From contig NC_092642.1 of NCBI RefSeq assembly GCF_039555335.1, forward strand, positions 17,699,208 to 17,763,207: DNA of 64,000 nucleotides, given 5' to 3'. This document shows positions 1 through 10,389 of the stretch, one piece after another. A model generated the notes under the pieces. It ran no database searches, was not told the DNA's origin, and worked only from the letters and a program-made list of their open reading frames with translations. The number at the start of each line of letters is the position of its first letter. The first letter of the stretch is position 1. The position numbers were made by a program, and so were the translations under genes. The stretch is from Amphiura filiformis. Its lineage: Eukaryota; Echinodermata; Ophiuroidea; Amphilepidida; Amphiuridae.

Positions 1-121
1 GTTTCTTTTTCTGAAACTTTTAACTTCAACAAACTTTAAAGGGTAAACTTGAATGTCTTTAGTTTCTTTTTCTGAAACTTTTAACTTCAACAAACTCCAA
101 AAGGTAAACTTGATTGTCTTT
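1..121. repeat. Two-copy tandem repeat, unit about 61 bp
   Basis: Bases 1-61 and 62-121 are two near-identical units differing at a few positions near their ends. They lie directly 3' of the gypsy reading frame (which is on the minus strand), where such elements carry a polypurine tract before the 3' LTR. Read on the minus strand the unit is purine-rich at one end. The array may continue beyond the left edge of the window. Confidence 0.8.
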
Positions 122-648
122 TAGCGCACAAAGTCACTGTATTTTGGATTTGGCTTTACTACTCTGCCACTGCGAGTCTTCATCTGAGTAACTGGTTCTG
201 GCGTAGCTTGCGACGAACTGTTGTTGCTGGTTGAAGACGCTGGGACTGTTGTAGCTGTCTGAAGCTTGCTGGTTGGAGGAGCTGGGACTTGTGGCTGTTG
301 AACTTGCTGATACCGATGATTGGTGCTTGTCTTTGGTTGTTCTTGCTGTGTACTGACAGCTGTGTCTTTAGGTTGTGCGATAGACACCAGTGCTGATCTG
401 TTACGGCGCACTGTGCCTTGCATAGTTTTTACTAGGTAAGATCTTGGCTCAGACCTACGCTCTATTATCTGTCCATAACGTTTTTGGTCTCTCAGCCAAA
501 CATTGTCACCCGGCTGAAGAGTTGGCAACTCTCTAGCGTTGTGTCTGTTGTTAAAGTTATGTTGCTGATTGTCTCTGTACATTTCTTCCTTCTCGCGAAC
601 CTTCTGAAGATCTTGTTGAGATCTTGGTTGCAGTGTTGACGGGAGCAC
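121..648 (-). pseudogene. Displaced C-terminal part of the gypsy integrase
   Basis: This frame carries the chromatin-facing tail of the integrase: a basic coiled stretch, then a GDNVWLRD-type motif typical of gypsy integrase C-termini, then a low-complexity Gln/Ser/Thr segment ending in TRSGRVVKPNPKY, a common end for such polyproteins. It overlaps the end of the main frame by about 90 bases and is offset by one base, so it reads as the same gene after an indel near 646-652. A programmed shift is possible, but the position inside integrase makes mutation or a sequencing error more likely. Confidence 0.8.
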
Positions 649-3600
649 GTACTGGAAGCTGCGTACGAAGTCTGCGGCCCATTAACAACTCGCTAGGGGA
701 CAGGCCATTCTGTAGTGGGGTTGATCTGTAGCTGAGCAGTGCTAAGTAAGGGTCACTGTTCTTTTTCAAGAGTCCTTTAATGGTGCGAACTGCTCTCTCA
801 GCCTCACCGTTGGCTTGTGGGTATAGTGGACTACTGGTTGTGTGTGCGAATCCGTAAGTTGTTGCAAACTTGCGGAATATGTCTGCGCTAAACTGTGGAC
901 CATTGTCCGAAACCAAAAGATCTGGGATACCGTGTTGCGCAAAAAGCTCTTTGAGCGCTATTATGGTGCTTTCCGAAGTTTCGTCATTGAGCTTTTTAAT
1001 TTCAATCCATAGCGAATAATAATAAACAACGATAACATATGTTTGACCTTGGTAATGGAAAAGGTCGCTACCCAAACGCTGCCAAGGTCTGTCAGGGAGT
1101 GAGGAGGGCATGAGTGGTTCTTTAGTTTCTGGTCTATGTATAGCACACGTGTTACACTTTATCACCATATCTTCGATGGTTTTAGACATTCCCGGCCACC
1201 ACACAGAAGTACGGGCACGAGAGCGACACTTACTCACACCAAGATGCCCCTGATGTATGCAAGTCAAAGTGTCAAGCCTCATGGACCTTGGAATCACAAT
1301 ACGATCGTCATAGAGTAAAAGATCATCAATAACTGCCAAATGAGCTCTGTTTTCCCAATATTGGCGTAACAGAGGCAAGTGAGGCATATATGCTGGCCAT
1401 CCAGTGGAGCAGTATTCACGGATCTTCATGCATTCCTCATCACCTTTCTGAGCGTTGATTAGTTGCTGGAGACGCTGCTCGCTTGCTGGTAGAGTATTAA
1501 ACACATTCTCTGCGAAAGCTTCAACTTCAGCAATCAGTGTATTGTCAGCATCTGATGGTCTTCCTGTTGGTGCACGTGAGAGTGAATCCGCAATGATCTG
1601 CTGCTTTCCAGGTACGTACTGGACTCTGGGGCTGAATCGCATCATCCTGAGTCGGAAGCGCTGTATGCGTGGTGGCATTTTGGCAAGTTCCTTTGAACTC
1701 AGGAGTGGTACTAGTGGTTTGTGGTCAGTCTCGAGTGTGAAGTCTAACCCAAGGACGTAGTCTGAAAACTTCTCACAGGCCCATGTTGCTGCAAGAGCTT
1801 CTTTCTCGATTACTGCATACCGTTGCTCCGTCTCGCTTAAGGTTCGGGAAGCATAATACACTGGACGGCGTTTACCATCGTCTTGTATTTGCAGGAGTAC
1901 TGCACCGATTCCTGTTGCAGATGCATCTGCTGCAACAATGGTTGGACGTTGTGCGTCATAATGTGCAAGAACCTTGGTAGACACCAGAATGTCTTTCACT
2001 TTTTGGAATGATCTTTGCTGATCTTGTCCCCAGTACCAGGCTGTGTCCTTACGTAGTAACTGTCTCATTGGTTCAGTGATCTCTGCTAATGCTGGAATGA
2101 ACTTTCCCAGTTGATTCCCCATTCCCATGAATCTCTGAAGTTCAGTTAGGTTGGTTGGGACTGGAAACTCAGCAATTGCATGAGTTTTCTCAGAGTCTGC
2201 ATGAAGTCCTGAAGAGTCTATTATGTGGCCTAAGAACCGGATAGACTGTTTGTTGAACTCACACTTGTTGTTGAGTGTCAGCCCAGCTGTTTCTAAGCGT
2301 TGCAACACTGTACGTACCTGTTTGTTGTGTTCTTGCTGTGTTGCACTGTGAATCAAAATGTCGTCCATGTGACAGATGACTCCGCCTAGCCCTTCAAGGA
2401 TATCCGACATCATCCGTTGGAAAATTTCTGGAGCACTACTGATTCCAAACGGAAGTCTATTGAAACAATACCGACCGAACGGTGTGATGAAAGTTGTAAG
2501 AAGGCGAGATTCCGCATCTAGGGGCATTTGCCAAAAGCCACTATTGGCGTCCAATTTGGTGAAGAATTTGCTTCTACTCTGTCCCAGTTTGGCGAGTGAA
2601 GCATCAACAGACTCCATAGGGTGGATTTCCCGTTTTACGCTTTTGTTAAGCGCGGTAAGATCAACACACACCCGAACAGCACCGCTTGATTTTGGGACAC
2701 ACACCATCCCGGAGCACCACTCCGTTGGTGTATTTACTGGTGAAATCACCTCTTGTTTCACCATATTTCCAATCTCCGTTTTTACTTTTTGGAGTAATGG
2801 ATGTGGGACCTTCCTTGGTGTGTATAGGCAGACAGGTTTGCTGTTTTCACTAAGAGAGACATGGTATGTATACTTATCCTGGACTTTCCCAAGGCCTTGG
2901 AAGAGGTTTGGAAATTCTTCCTGAAAGTTTGATGACTCTGAACCAATTTCATCGACACGTGCAATTAAGCCCAACAGATGACAGGCCTTCCTGCCAAGCA
3001 GGGAACATTCCTGATTTTCCAACACATACACTTCTTCAGTAAGCTTATTACTGCCATACTGTAGGGTAGCGGTGAACTTACCAACAATTGGAAGTTTCAT
3101 ACGGCTAGGCCCGTAGAGTATTTTAGAAGTGTGTACAAGTTTCATTTGTCTAACCCAAGGCAAGTGATTACCGACAACAGTGACTTTGGCACCAGAATCC
3201 AGTTTAAAGTGTGTACTATTGTTATTTACCATAACATCCTCAGACCAATATTGATCCTCGTCCTCAGCGGACTGATCACAACTATCCCAAATTTCACCAA
3301 GGAAGGGAGTGTCGGTATCACCATCCGACGGTATATCCTCAATGACCTCATAGAAATCATGGAAATCCAGATCATCAATTTCCCGGACATAAGCACTTGT
3401 GTTGCCCCCACGACATACTGCTGAGTAATGGCCAGGTTTGCTACATTTGTTGCATATTACATTTTTGGCTGGGCAATCACGCCTGTTGTGGCGTTCCTTG
3501 CCACACCACTGACACCCTGACCCTATCCCTGACTGACTAGGATTTTGGAATTTGGACCTATATCTATGTGACTGCGAGGAAGTTCCTGAATTTGGTTTAT

Positions 3601-4285
3601 TTTGAGTTGCATTTGCAGCAGCAGGGTATCCCTTTTTACGGACATGCACGGGCTTGCTTGCATGCTTTACATAATTTATCGTAGCAGCGCTCGAGCTTGT
3701 TGCAGCTCCACGGATCAGATCTTTATTTTGCTTTCGTGACTCAAATTGTCTACAAATCTGAACAGCTTGATCTAAAGTGAGTTTTGCTTTGCCTTGCAAA
3801 CGGTCAGAAAGAGCATCACTCGCTACTCCCGCTACAATTCTGTCTCTTATTAGTTCTTCTTTCAAGCCACCGTACTCACAAAATTCTGCTAACTTGTACA
3901 GATCTTGTATGAATGTATCGACAGGTTCATGTTCTGATTGTCTCCGGGTGTTAAATTTTGCCCGTTCAACAACAGTGTTCCTTCGAACTTGATAGTATTG
4001 ATCCAAGGCTGTAACCACCTCCTTATACGATGATTTTTCTTCATCAATGTCCTTTAAAGTGGCCAGTATATCATCTGCCACATCGCCCATAGAGTATAGC
4101 AAAGTGCTAACTTGTTCTCGTTCGAGTTTGTTTGCCAGACCTGATGCATGTCTGTACCTTTCGAAACGCCGTAGCCACTTAGTCCAAAGATCGGACTGTT
4201 TTGGCCCTGTAGCACCCTCAAATCGCTCTGGCAGAGGTAGATTTGGGTTGGTAGTGTCGGCTGGATTTCCGTCCGGTTGTGGCAT
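557..4285 (-). CDS. Gag-Pol polyprotein of a Ty3/gypsy element
   Basis: One frame is open from 4369 to 557. I place the start at the Met at 4285 because the 28 codons upstream overlap the putative primer-binding site. Numbered from 4369, residues 50-220 resemble a retrotransposon Gag. Two CCHC knuckles lie at about 286-299 and 306-319 (CQWC and CNKC), the aspartic protease motif DSGA is at 391, and the reverse transcriptase has catalytic D607 and an HMDD box at 667-670 in place of the usual YxDD. RNase H carries D815, E855, D882 and D928. Integrase has the HHCC zinc site (H1039, H1042, C1072, C1075) and the DD35E triad D1102, D1155, E1191. The polyprotein would assemble particles, copy the RNA and insert the cDNA. 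Its C-terminus is displaced by a one-base frame change near 648. All catalytic residues look present, but the product is probably incomplete. Confidence 0.93.
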   Translation of the reverse strand: MPQPDGNPADTTNPNLPLPERFEGATGPKQSDLWTKWLRRFERYRHASGLANKLEREQVSTLLYSMGDVADDILATLKDIDEEKSSYKEVVTALDQYYQVRRNTVVERAKFNTRRQSEHEPVDTFIQDLYKLAEFCEYGGLKEELIRDRIVAGVASDALSDRLQGKAKLTLDQAVQICRQFESRKQNKDLIRGAATSSSAATINYVKHASKPVHVRKKGYPAAANATQNKPNSGTSSQSHRYRSKFQNPSQSGIGSGCQWCGKERHNRRDCPAKNVICNKCSKPGHYSAVCRGGNTSAYVREIDDLDFHDFYEVIEDIPSDGDTDTPFLGEIWDSCDQSAEDEDQYWSEDVMVNNNSTHFKLDSGAKVTVVGNHLPWVRQMKLVHTSKILYGPSRMKLPIVGKFTATLQYGSNKLTEEVYVLENQECSLLGRKACHLLGLIARVDEIGSESSNFQEEFPNLFQGLGKVQDKYTYHVSLSENSKPVCLYTPRKVPHPLLQKVKTEIGNMVKQEVISPVNTPTEWCSGMVCVPKSSGAVRVCVDLTALNKSVKREIHPMESVDASLAKLGQSRSKFFTKLDANSGFWQMPLDAESRLLTTFITPFGRYCFNRLPFGISSAPEIFQRMMSDILEGLGGVICHMDDILIHSATQQEHNKQVRTVLQRLETAGLTLNNKCEFNKQSIRFLGHIIDSSGLHADSEKTHAIAEFPVPTNLTELQRFMGMGNQLGKFIPALAEITEPMRQLLRKDTAWYWGQDQQRSFQKVKDILVSTKVLAHYDAQRPTIVAADASATGIGAVLLQIQDDGKRRPVYYASRTLSETEQRYAVIEKEALAATWACEKFSDYVLGLDFTLETDHKPLVPLLSSKELAKMPPRIQRFRLRMMRFSPRVQYVPGKQQIIADSLSRAPTGRPSDADNTLIAEVEAFAENVFNTLPASEQRLQQLINAQKGDEECMKIREYCSTGWPAYMPHLPLLRQYWENRAHLAVIDDLLLYDDRIVIPRSMRLDTLTCIHQGHLGVSKCRSRARTSVWWPGMSKTIEDMVIKCNTCAIHRPETKEPLMPSSLPDRPWQRLGSDLFHYQGQTYVIVVYYYSLWIEIKKLNDETSESTIIALKELFAQHGIPDLLVSDNGPQFSADIFRKFATTYGFAHTTSSPLYPQANGEAERAVRTIKGLLKKNSDPYLALLSYRSTPLQNGLSPSELLMGRRLRTQLPVRAPVNTATKISTRSSEGSREGRNVQRQSAT

Positions 4286-4306
4286 GATGATAATGGGTCG
4301 AAATAA

Positions 4307-4318
4307 CCGCTGCCACCA
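4307..4318 (-). other. Candidate tRNA primer-binding site of the gypsy element
   Basis: On the minus strand the sequence TGGTGGCAGCGG lies 22 bases upstream of the chosen Gag start. Retrotransposon primer sites typically begin TGG, matching tRNA 3' ends. The expected CA end of a 5' LTR is not obvious immediately upstream, so the call is tentative. Bases 4319-4521 would then be 5' LTR or host DNA; I see no second copy in the window. Confidence 0.4.
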
Positions 4319-4521
4319 TCTATTATTAGGTAAAATAGATGGAAACAAGGCAGACGATATGCAGGACAAGAATATGTTTAATGGCGGATGTTAGTCTCGT
4401 TACTATGCGTAATGAACGTTGGGGGTGCTATACAAACAGTGTGCACGTACATAATACTACAGATATCACATAAAATCAAGGTTTTATCACAAAAGTACAT
4501 TAACTTAACGGAAGTGCCCTA

Positions 4522-4922
4522 TTTAAAAAAAAAAAAAAAAAAAAAAGCGCAGTGATTTATAGTGCGCTACGCACAGGCACAACGCCTAGACGTTGATCCA
4601 CAAGCCTCAGCACACTTTACAGGTTGTCGCTGACCACTATGGCCCCACATCATTCCATAAACCATTAAACAACAATTCAGGGACTTTGCTGCTTCAAGAG
4701 CGCACACCCTAGACATTCCACAAATAACCATCGCAACCAGGATCAGCTCCCCGAGTTTCGTACGGGTTACAACGAGACAAATTAGCAGTGAGTTCCTTGT
4801 CCAAGGGAATTTCAAGCTAACTCAATTTTTCCACGAGAGCATACTAGGCACCACCAGGGTTCGAACTCGCAACCTCTCGCACCATAGTCGCACGCCTTAT
4901 CGATTGAGCTAACTTAACTGCT
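4522..4922 (-). mobile_element. tRNA-derived SINE
   Basis: On the minus strand a degenerate tRNA-like head begins near 4917. An A-box-like stretch (TAGCTCAATCGATAAGGCG, 4893-4911) and a B-box-like stretch (GAGTTCGAACCC, about 4856-4867) sit at the spacing of a pol III internal promoter. A body of about 300 bases follows and ends in a T-run, seen as poly-A at 4522-4544 on the plus strand. The acceptor stem does not pair, so it is not a working tRNA gene. The head-body-tail layout is that of a SINE. Confidence 0.6.
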
Positions 4923-4940
4923 AACGTTAGATGTGGACAT

Positions 4941-5001
4941 TTAATTATTTTATTGATTTTTCACCCGGGTAAGTCGGGTGAAAAATAAAGAAAATAATTA
5001 G
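4941..5001. repeat. Imperfect hairpin
   Basis: Arms of about 26 bases meet around ACCCGGGTAAGTCGGGT. The left arm runs from about 4941 and the right arm ends in TAATTAG near 5001, with roughly three mismatches. It may be the tip of an old fold-back repeat. Confidence 0.6.
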
Positions 5002-5580
5002 ATATCCAAATAATGTTAACCAGGGCGCCGCCGCCTAATGCAAGCAGCTACAATAAGATGGATTATAAGCTTTACTGCTTGGGATAAATAACAATCAAAA
5101 TATGGATATCTATTGAGCCACACTCTAACATAGGATGCTAAAGTCACAAGCACGCCTTTACGTATTATTAATTTCCTCTAAGTCTTAACAATAAGTACAT
5201 AAGAATAATTATTAGCCTACCTTTGAATTATTTGCCTGGGTATTTTCTGAAAATGCCCTATTGCTATTCTTTAGTGTGTGGTCCATCATCTCATTATTTC
5301 CGGTAAAAAGTCGGGCTTGTGTAAAATTTTTGTCGGACCTGTTAATTTTTATAATTACACGCCGGCTGGCTAGTACCAAAAACGTATATGTCCAACCTTG
5401 AACAAGTCCTCAAAAAGTCAGGTCGAATCAAGTCATTTGACCTAATTTTGGATCCAAGTCAAGTCAAGTTACTCAAGTCAATCTCTTGTTGATTCTAGCT
5501 ATTATTTGCAAACACAGCAACAGGTGGTGAACACAATGCTTGGTGCATATTGTATGTCTATTAAAATTTATATACCTCAT
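5002..5580. other. No gene seen
   Basis: AT-rich sequence with no coding potential that I can support. Around 5402-5480 there is a patch rich in AAGTCAAGTC words, resembling a decayed minisatellite. Confidence 0.6.
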
Positions 5581-5613
5581 CTAAAGATTCCCGCCATCTG
5601 ATTGGTTAAAAGA

Positions 5614-5639
5614 GCGGGCATAGTTTTGACTATGCCCGC
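5614..5639. repeat. Perfect 11-bp hairpin
   Basis: GCGGGCATAGT at 5614-5624 pairs with ACTATGCCCGC at 5629-5639 across a 4-base loop. The word ACTATGCCC recurs in the fold-back at 5847-6040, so the two belong to one repeat. Confidence 0.8.
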
Positions 5640-5846
5640 AAAAGTAACTATTCCCCGGGCATAGTTCTGCGTGTGCGTTGTTCCCAGCGTAAAATGATAT
5701 TACGCACGCGTTAATATTTTTGCGCGTTATAATTACGCGGAAATCGCAGATTGTAATCTGTGCCGTTCGCATTGAAACTGTTAATTTCACTTCCCAAAAT
5801 CGATGCTTTTTAACCAAACAGATGCCAAGAATCTTAAGATTTGGTA

Positions 5847-6040
5847 TATAAAACAAATATTGACTGCTTTTTATTCGGGGCATGGTTAACATTATAGGCC
5901 CGCGGTGATCACAACACCATGACTATGCCCCTCGGCTACGCCTCGGGGCATAGTCATGGTTCTGAGATCACCTTGGGCCTATATAATTTTAACTATGCCC
6001 CTCATAGCAGTCAATATTTGTATAATATACGCGATGGTAG
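5847..6040. repeat. Fold-back element with GC-rich tip
   Basis: Two arms of about 85-90 bases face each other. The inner arms CCATGACTATGCCCC (5918-5932) and GGGGCATAGTCATGG (5945-5959) pair perfectly around a 12-base loop. Outward come GGTGATC with GATCACC, GGCCC with GGGCC, then an AAATATTGACTGC block with its complement near 6010-6022. It looks like a non-autonomous fold-back transposon; no transposase is present. Confidence 0.75.
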
Positions 6041-6906
6041 CAAAAAGCATTAGAATACTCTAGCATTATGTATGTTGCATTTTATGCAACCAAAAACCTC
6101 AGCAAGGCAATGGTAACTGTAAAAGTTTTATTGTTTTTGGCTCTTACATAATGAAAGCAAGGCACCACATCCAATTTGGTCCTATAGAACTATCGGTGCC
6201 CGGTTAGGTACCGATGCCTCAGTCTTAACATCACTCGCTGGAGATGTAATAAATTGAATTAATCATAATAATTAACAGTTGCACAGTGCTATTGTTTTTC
6301 ATTTAAATAATAATAAAAAAGATGTTGTGCCTAAGCATCATCATGAATTACATATACCAATACTTTTCAATGTAATATACCTGCGAATAATATGTTTAAA
6401 TATAGGTCCCTGTTTGAAAATTTATACAAATTTGAAATAATGACATTAAACCAATACATTTTCATTTCCAGCTCCTATTGTCTGCTCAATAATTATCTTC
6501 ACCAAGGCCGTCGCTAGAGCGCTGGCAGCATACAGTATTATCCGTCTGTAACCCTTGATGATATCTAGGATTTCGAGTCTGAAGACCTATATCAGGTCCC
6601 AGGGTCATGAACAGAAGATTGTGTGTCTCTTTTTATACCTCATACTTTACTAAAAAGTCCCTTGAGATGACATAAAGATACACAGAACAAGCTATGAGCA
6701 TGGTTAAGAGATATCCAAAATGCATTCTTTATTGCAATCGGAACATGTTATTAAAGCAAAATAATATTCATCTCATTATCAGTGATACAAATAATGCATA
6801 CAAGGCAATACAATTGATAATGAATAACTATGTACGCATTTTTATGCCTATATGTAAACCAAATAGCCAATAAATCATCTTGTATTATAAAGTAAAATCA
6901 ATGATA
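6041..6906. other. Receptor-cluster flanking DNA, no gene seen
   Basis: No coding potential. The stretch around 6466-6540 (a TCAATAATTAT...TTCACCA...GGCAGC pattern) resembles 22868-22950, so it appears to be part of the duplicated flank that travels with the receptor genes. Confidence 0.5.
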
Positions 6907-8232
6907 CAGGCTGAGTCAAAAAGAAGTAAACTCATGTTTGAGGGGCTGTAACTAGAGATCTGTAAAGAACACCGTGATCACCAGATCTAACCACTCTGGA
7001 CGCAACGTTCCCGGAACCACCGCTAGGTGGCAGCACACGACGAAAGCTTTGATGGAATACCTTAAATACGTTTATATGCGAAGTCCAGGTACCGGGTAAT
7101 GCTCTGAGATGCCTTAGATATCTATGATGTAGCCACAATTTTGACATTGTAGCGCATGGAATGCCTTAGGATGTTTCAAAAGGGTTGGTAACGCTGATAA
7201 ATATATGAAACAGCAGAGATCTGGGCCAAAAAAGTGCATTTAATCGACAGATCTAATAGACCCGTGACGTCTGCGTGTCGTCACGGGTATAGCCGGGTAT
7301 AGCCCATTCATCTGGCCAGACGCCACCAACGGCATCTATATCTCTAGTTCCAAAAAACTCTGGATTGTTTCTTGTGGGGGTATCTCAAGTCTATTCTCAA
7401 GACCCACCTCCAAATCTTCAAGCATTTAGGCAGCGCATTCAGAACGCAGTAAGAGGCCTTCGTCGCACTCGCATCACACGACGCGCCATCACTCACAGGG
7501 ACAGGACAAGAAGATGCGTCAACCGTCAGGGCTTCAGATTGAAGGCAGAGTCGGACAATAACTGACTTATTTTTGCACAAGTGAACTCAAATCAAATCAC
7601 AACGAAGCAAGTTTCTTAGATTTAGTGATACAAAGCAGCAAATCTGATTTTTTGAAATATGTTATCAAGCTATATTTAGAAGATATTTTATTTATGTATT
7701 AAAAATGACGAGTACTAGTATGTATATACAATTATTGAACCTTTAACCAAGCTGGTAAAAGCTAATTTCTATCAATATGTTTATTTGTATGAATTTTTGT
7801 CAAATAGTGCAATATTATTTTAATATTATTGTTATGAACTCTTTTGCAGTGATGTTTGCACGAGAGCTGCATCGCACATCGTACATGGAGTAATTTCTTT
7901 TATAAAGCGAATCCACCAAAAATGTAACAGTCACGGGAGGTACGAGAGATTCAATTATTTACTTGCGCTTTATGTCATTTAATGTTGTTAGTACTTATGT
8001 TTTAGAAGTTTATATGCATTGTTTGTTGAATAATAAATTAAAGCACAAATTGTCATTTCAACAAGAAATCCTGCTAGCACTTTGCTGTGAGCAGTTGCAA
8101 CAATTATGATTATTTTATTTAGACGTGTAGAGCTTGCTTTTTCCGATGAATTTTTTCATTGTTAACAGATTCCGTACATATCTCTAGTTACAGCCCCTCA
8201 AACATAAGTTTACTTCTTTTTGACTCAGCCTG
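6907..8232. mobile_element. Dead Tc1/mariner-type transposon with TA duplication
   Basis: The ends are inverted repeats of about 53 bases beginning CAGGCTGAGTCAAAAAGAAG, with about one mismatch. They are flanked on both sides by TA (6905-6906 and 8233-8234), the target duplication of the Tc1/mariner superfamily. The 1326-bp length fits a full-length mariner-like element. Inside is a broken transposase C-terminus (7335-7563). A 10-bp hairpin with ACCCGTGACG arms lies near 7258-7287. Confidence 0.85.
7335..7563 (+). pseudogene. Mariner-like transposase C-terminal relic
   Basis: One frame reads LDCFLWGYLKS near 7351, matching the DFFLWGYLKS block in the catalytic domain of mariner/IS630 transposases. 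The adjacent frame, open at 7365-7565, continues with a DPPPNLQAFRQRI helix and a basic RRAITHRDRTRRC tail. The two pieces are joined only by a frameshift around 7395, and the DNA-binding domain and first catalytic Asp are not recognisable upstream. The gene is dead and its product would have cut at the element ends. Confidence 0.7.
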
Positions 8233-8235
8233 TAC

Positions 8236-8964
8236 CGCTAACGCTAAGTAGTCGTCATTAATGTTTCAAAAACAATAAACAATCAAGAGTGATTGATTTT
8301 CAATCATGTTGATATATAGCAGGTTGCCAAGCATTTCCATATTGTCAAACATTGCCCAAAGTACAGATGACCTGAACAAAACAATGGGAACACAAAACAT
8401 AACAATACACACTGTATAATTAAGAAATTTAGATTATTTTCTTGTGTTAATGATTGAATTAAATTAAAAGAATGTGCTCATAATATTGACATAGAATTAG
8501 TCTTAACAGAGCAAATTTTTTCTCCACATAACAAACTGGAAATTTAATTAAAGGTATGTGACTAGATCGAGAGCCTCATGCATCCCCCTTATTCCTTATC
8601 AAATCACTTAATGAACCTCTTGACTATACACAGCAATAGTTGTCTCCCAGACTTGTCTGACAAGCATTCTTCATGTTTCCGTTCCTGCGATTTCCCTATC
8701 AACTAAGCAACGATTTTGCTACATTTTTTTCAATCATGAAACAATATAATCTTCAAAAACAAAAAGAAGAAGAAAACTCCCGATGCCAGTTAAATGACTC
8801 TCTTACCCGAAACCCTGTGACACATGCTGATCTTAGTACAGACCCCTGTCTTTCCAGACCAGGTGGTCCTCCAATTTGCGTGCGCTTCTACCATGTCATG
8901 ATGGTATGTGTACATATGAATGTTTTGGTGGCAGGCTAAATTTGATTTTGTATTTGCTACCTGT
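8236..8964 (-). other. Duplicated 3' flank of a receptor relic
   Basis: This DNA lies downstream of relic 1 and resembles regions downstream of other family members (25490-25976, 43800-44110, 47240-47530). Shared words include the GTTTCC...CC patch and the GGCAGGCTAAA...TTTGATTTTGTATTTGC run just before the coding tail. Bases 8536-8640 show nothing. The open frames here are accidental. Confidence 0.55.
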
Positions 8965-9111
8965 TGAACTACCGTATATAGATATCACAATACTTTCATG
9001 TCTATTCTGCGCAAAATATCTCTTTATTTCCTTTACCAATATACCCAAAAGCTTCAGCAAATGCTCTCTTGTATCGTTCGTTGCTTAATCTACGTTATAC
9101 ATAAGCGGATT

Positions 9112-9620
9112 TACTGCCGATAATATTATTATGAATCTAAATCGGGAATTTAGTCCACAGGAAAAGTAGAGCGAGGTACCAGATTTGGAGTCCCAAAGGA
9201 TGAGGGATAATGAGCGGGAAAGGGAATGACTATCAAGAAGTTTAAGAATTTATTGTAAATTTACATCATCGGACAAACTGATCAAAATACATAATGTGTG
9301 TGTTAATAAGTCTTTCCAGAGTTACATTACAGCATAATAAGTATAATTGAAAAATGATTCACGTGCAAGACATGATGACAATATATTCCCCATCATTTTA
9401 ACCAATCTAATTAAACATCATGAACTAATCCTGGGCACGTCTGTATCGGTTGCGGGAGTGAAGTCTTTATCAAAGCACACACAAAACATCGCTTTACTAC
9501 GTTCAATTGATGCGCGGGACGATACACGATCACTTGATGAACGGGTATCATGGCTTAAAAAGGCACCAATATCAATATTCAATTATGCAAATAGATTATC
9601 GTAACAACAATAATAAACAT
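9112..9620. mobile_element. Unidentified insertion in GPCR relic 1
   Basis: Intact paralogues run directly from CTGCCGAATT to GTCGTAACGCG, whereas here about 500 bases intervene. An ATAATA word occurs at both junctions and might be a target duplication, but the termini show no clear inverted repeat and no protein motif is visible. Confidence 0.5.
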
Positions 9621-9697
9621 TGTCGTAACGCGAGCCAACCAAAGGATGAACGTTTTCGTTTTAGCTTCAAATATTCTCTCACCAACCAACCAATACT

Positions 9698-10389
9698 TAG
9701 ACTATGCCATAGTCGATTTTTGATAAATAAAAATATGTTATTTAATCATGATGAACGCATTCAGTTGAACTCGAAATTATGCTGATATTTATTACATCAA
9801 AATACTATTAAATGGTTATGAAAAAGTTTATATAATTATATTAGTGACAGTAGCCTAACAGTAGCGTATACGTAGGTTTATTGAATGCAACATAATTATA
9901 ATGGCACTTCAATACTGAACAATTCTGATTTTAGAATCTACCAGTTTAATAATCGCGAAAGCCCGAATTTAAAATCGGCTATGAACATTGCATTTTAACA
10001 GGACTTTGACCGGGGACTTAGTCCCTAACACACTCTCAATCATACTTGTTTATCAATTAAATTTAACCTAGTACACAAAGCGCCGCAGAGTAATGTACGA
10101 TGTAGTAATCAATGGTAATGGCACGTGTCCGGAGGATTTAAACCATAACGAGATCTGGGCGACCAATCACAAGCCAGATCCATTTAAAGATGCATTATAC
10201 ATCATGGCCAATCTTAGTAGGCCAGAAATCCGACAATCTTATCCATAAACATCCGTATTAAACATGTTGACCGCAATCGAAAGTAAGTAGTCCACTTGGG
10301 AAGCCAACAAACAGAGGAAGTACGTTGACTAAAAAGATCAGAAGTTGTAAGAGTATGCATAATGGGCAAGTGGACTACGGAGAAGTCTA
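9698..10389 (+). mobile_element. Non-autonomous MULE-like element, copy A
   Basis: The element begins TAGACTATGCCATAGTC and ends with an imperfect complement (TGGACTACGGAGAAGTCTA). It is flanked by a perfect 9-bp duplication ACCAATACT at 9689-9697 and 10390-10398. The duplicated bases belong to the receptor coding sequence, so the insertion site is certain. A related copy lies at 54310-55116. A 9-bp duplication suggests the Mutator superfamily; no transposase is encoded. Confidence 0.85.

Larger units (their letters stand above)
121..4318 (-). mobile_element. Ty3/gypsy LTR retrotransposon, internal region
   Basis: The block holds gag, protease, reverse transcriptase, RNase H and integrase in the Ty3/gypsy order on the minus strand, bounded upstream by a possible primer-binding site at 4307-4318. 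No LTR pair can be shown. The 3' LTR would lie left of base 1, and the DNA just above 4318 has no visible partner in the window. Apart from one frame break near 648 the coding region is open over about 3.7 kb, so this copy is much younger than the LINE remains elsewhere in the window. Confidence 0.9.

Noticed and set aside
2376-2924. 182-codon plus-strand frame
   Set aside because: Lies opposite the gypsy RT and protease regions; no domain recognised.
4848-4922. Possible tRNA gene on the minus strand
   Set aside because: Only the internal promoter boxes are convincing; no acceptor stem, and a SINE body follows.
8673-8939. 88-codon plus-strand frame
   Set aside because: Matches non-coding flank found downstream of several receptors, where the frame is not kept.
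9347-9785. Two overlapping plus-strand frames of 85 and 92 codons
   Set aside because: They span the junction between an insertion, receptor relic DNA in antisense and the MULE-like element, so they cannot be one gene.
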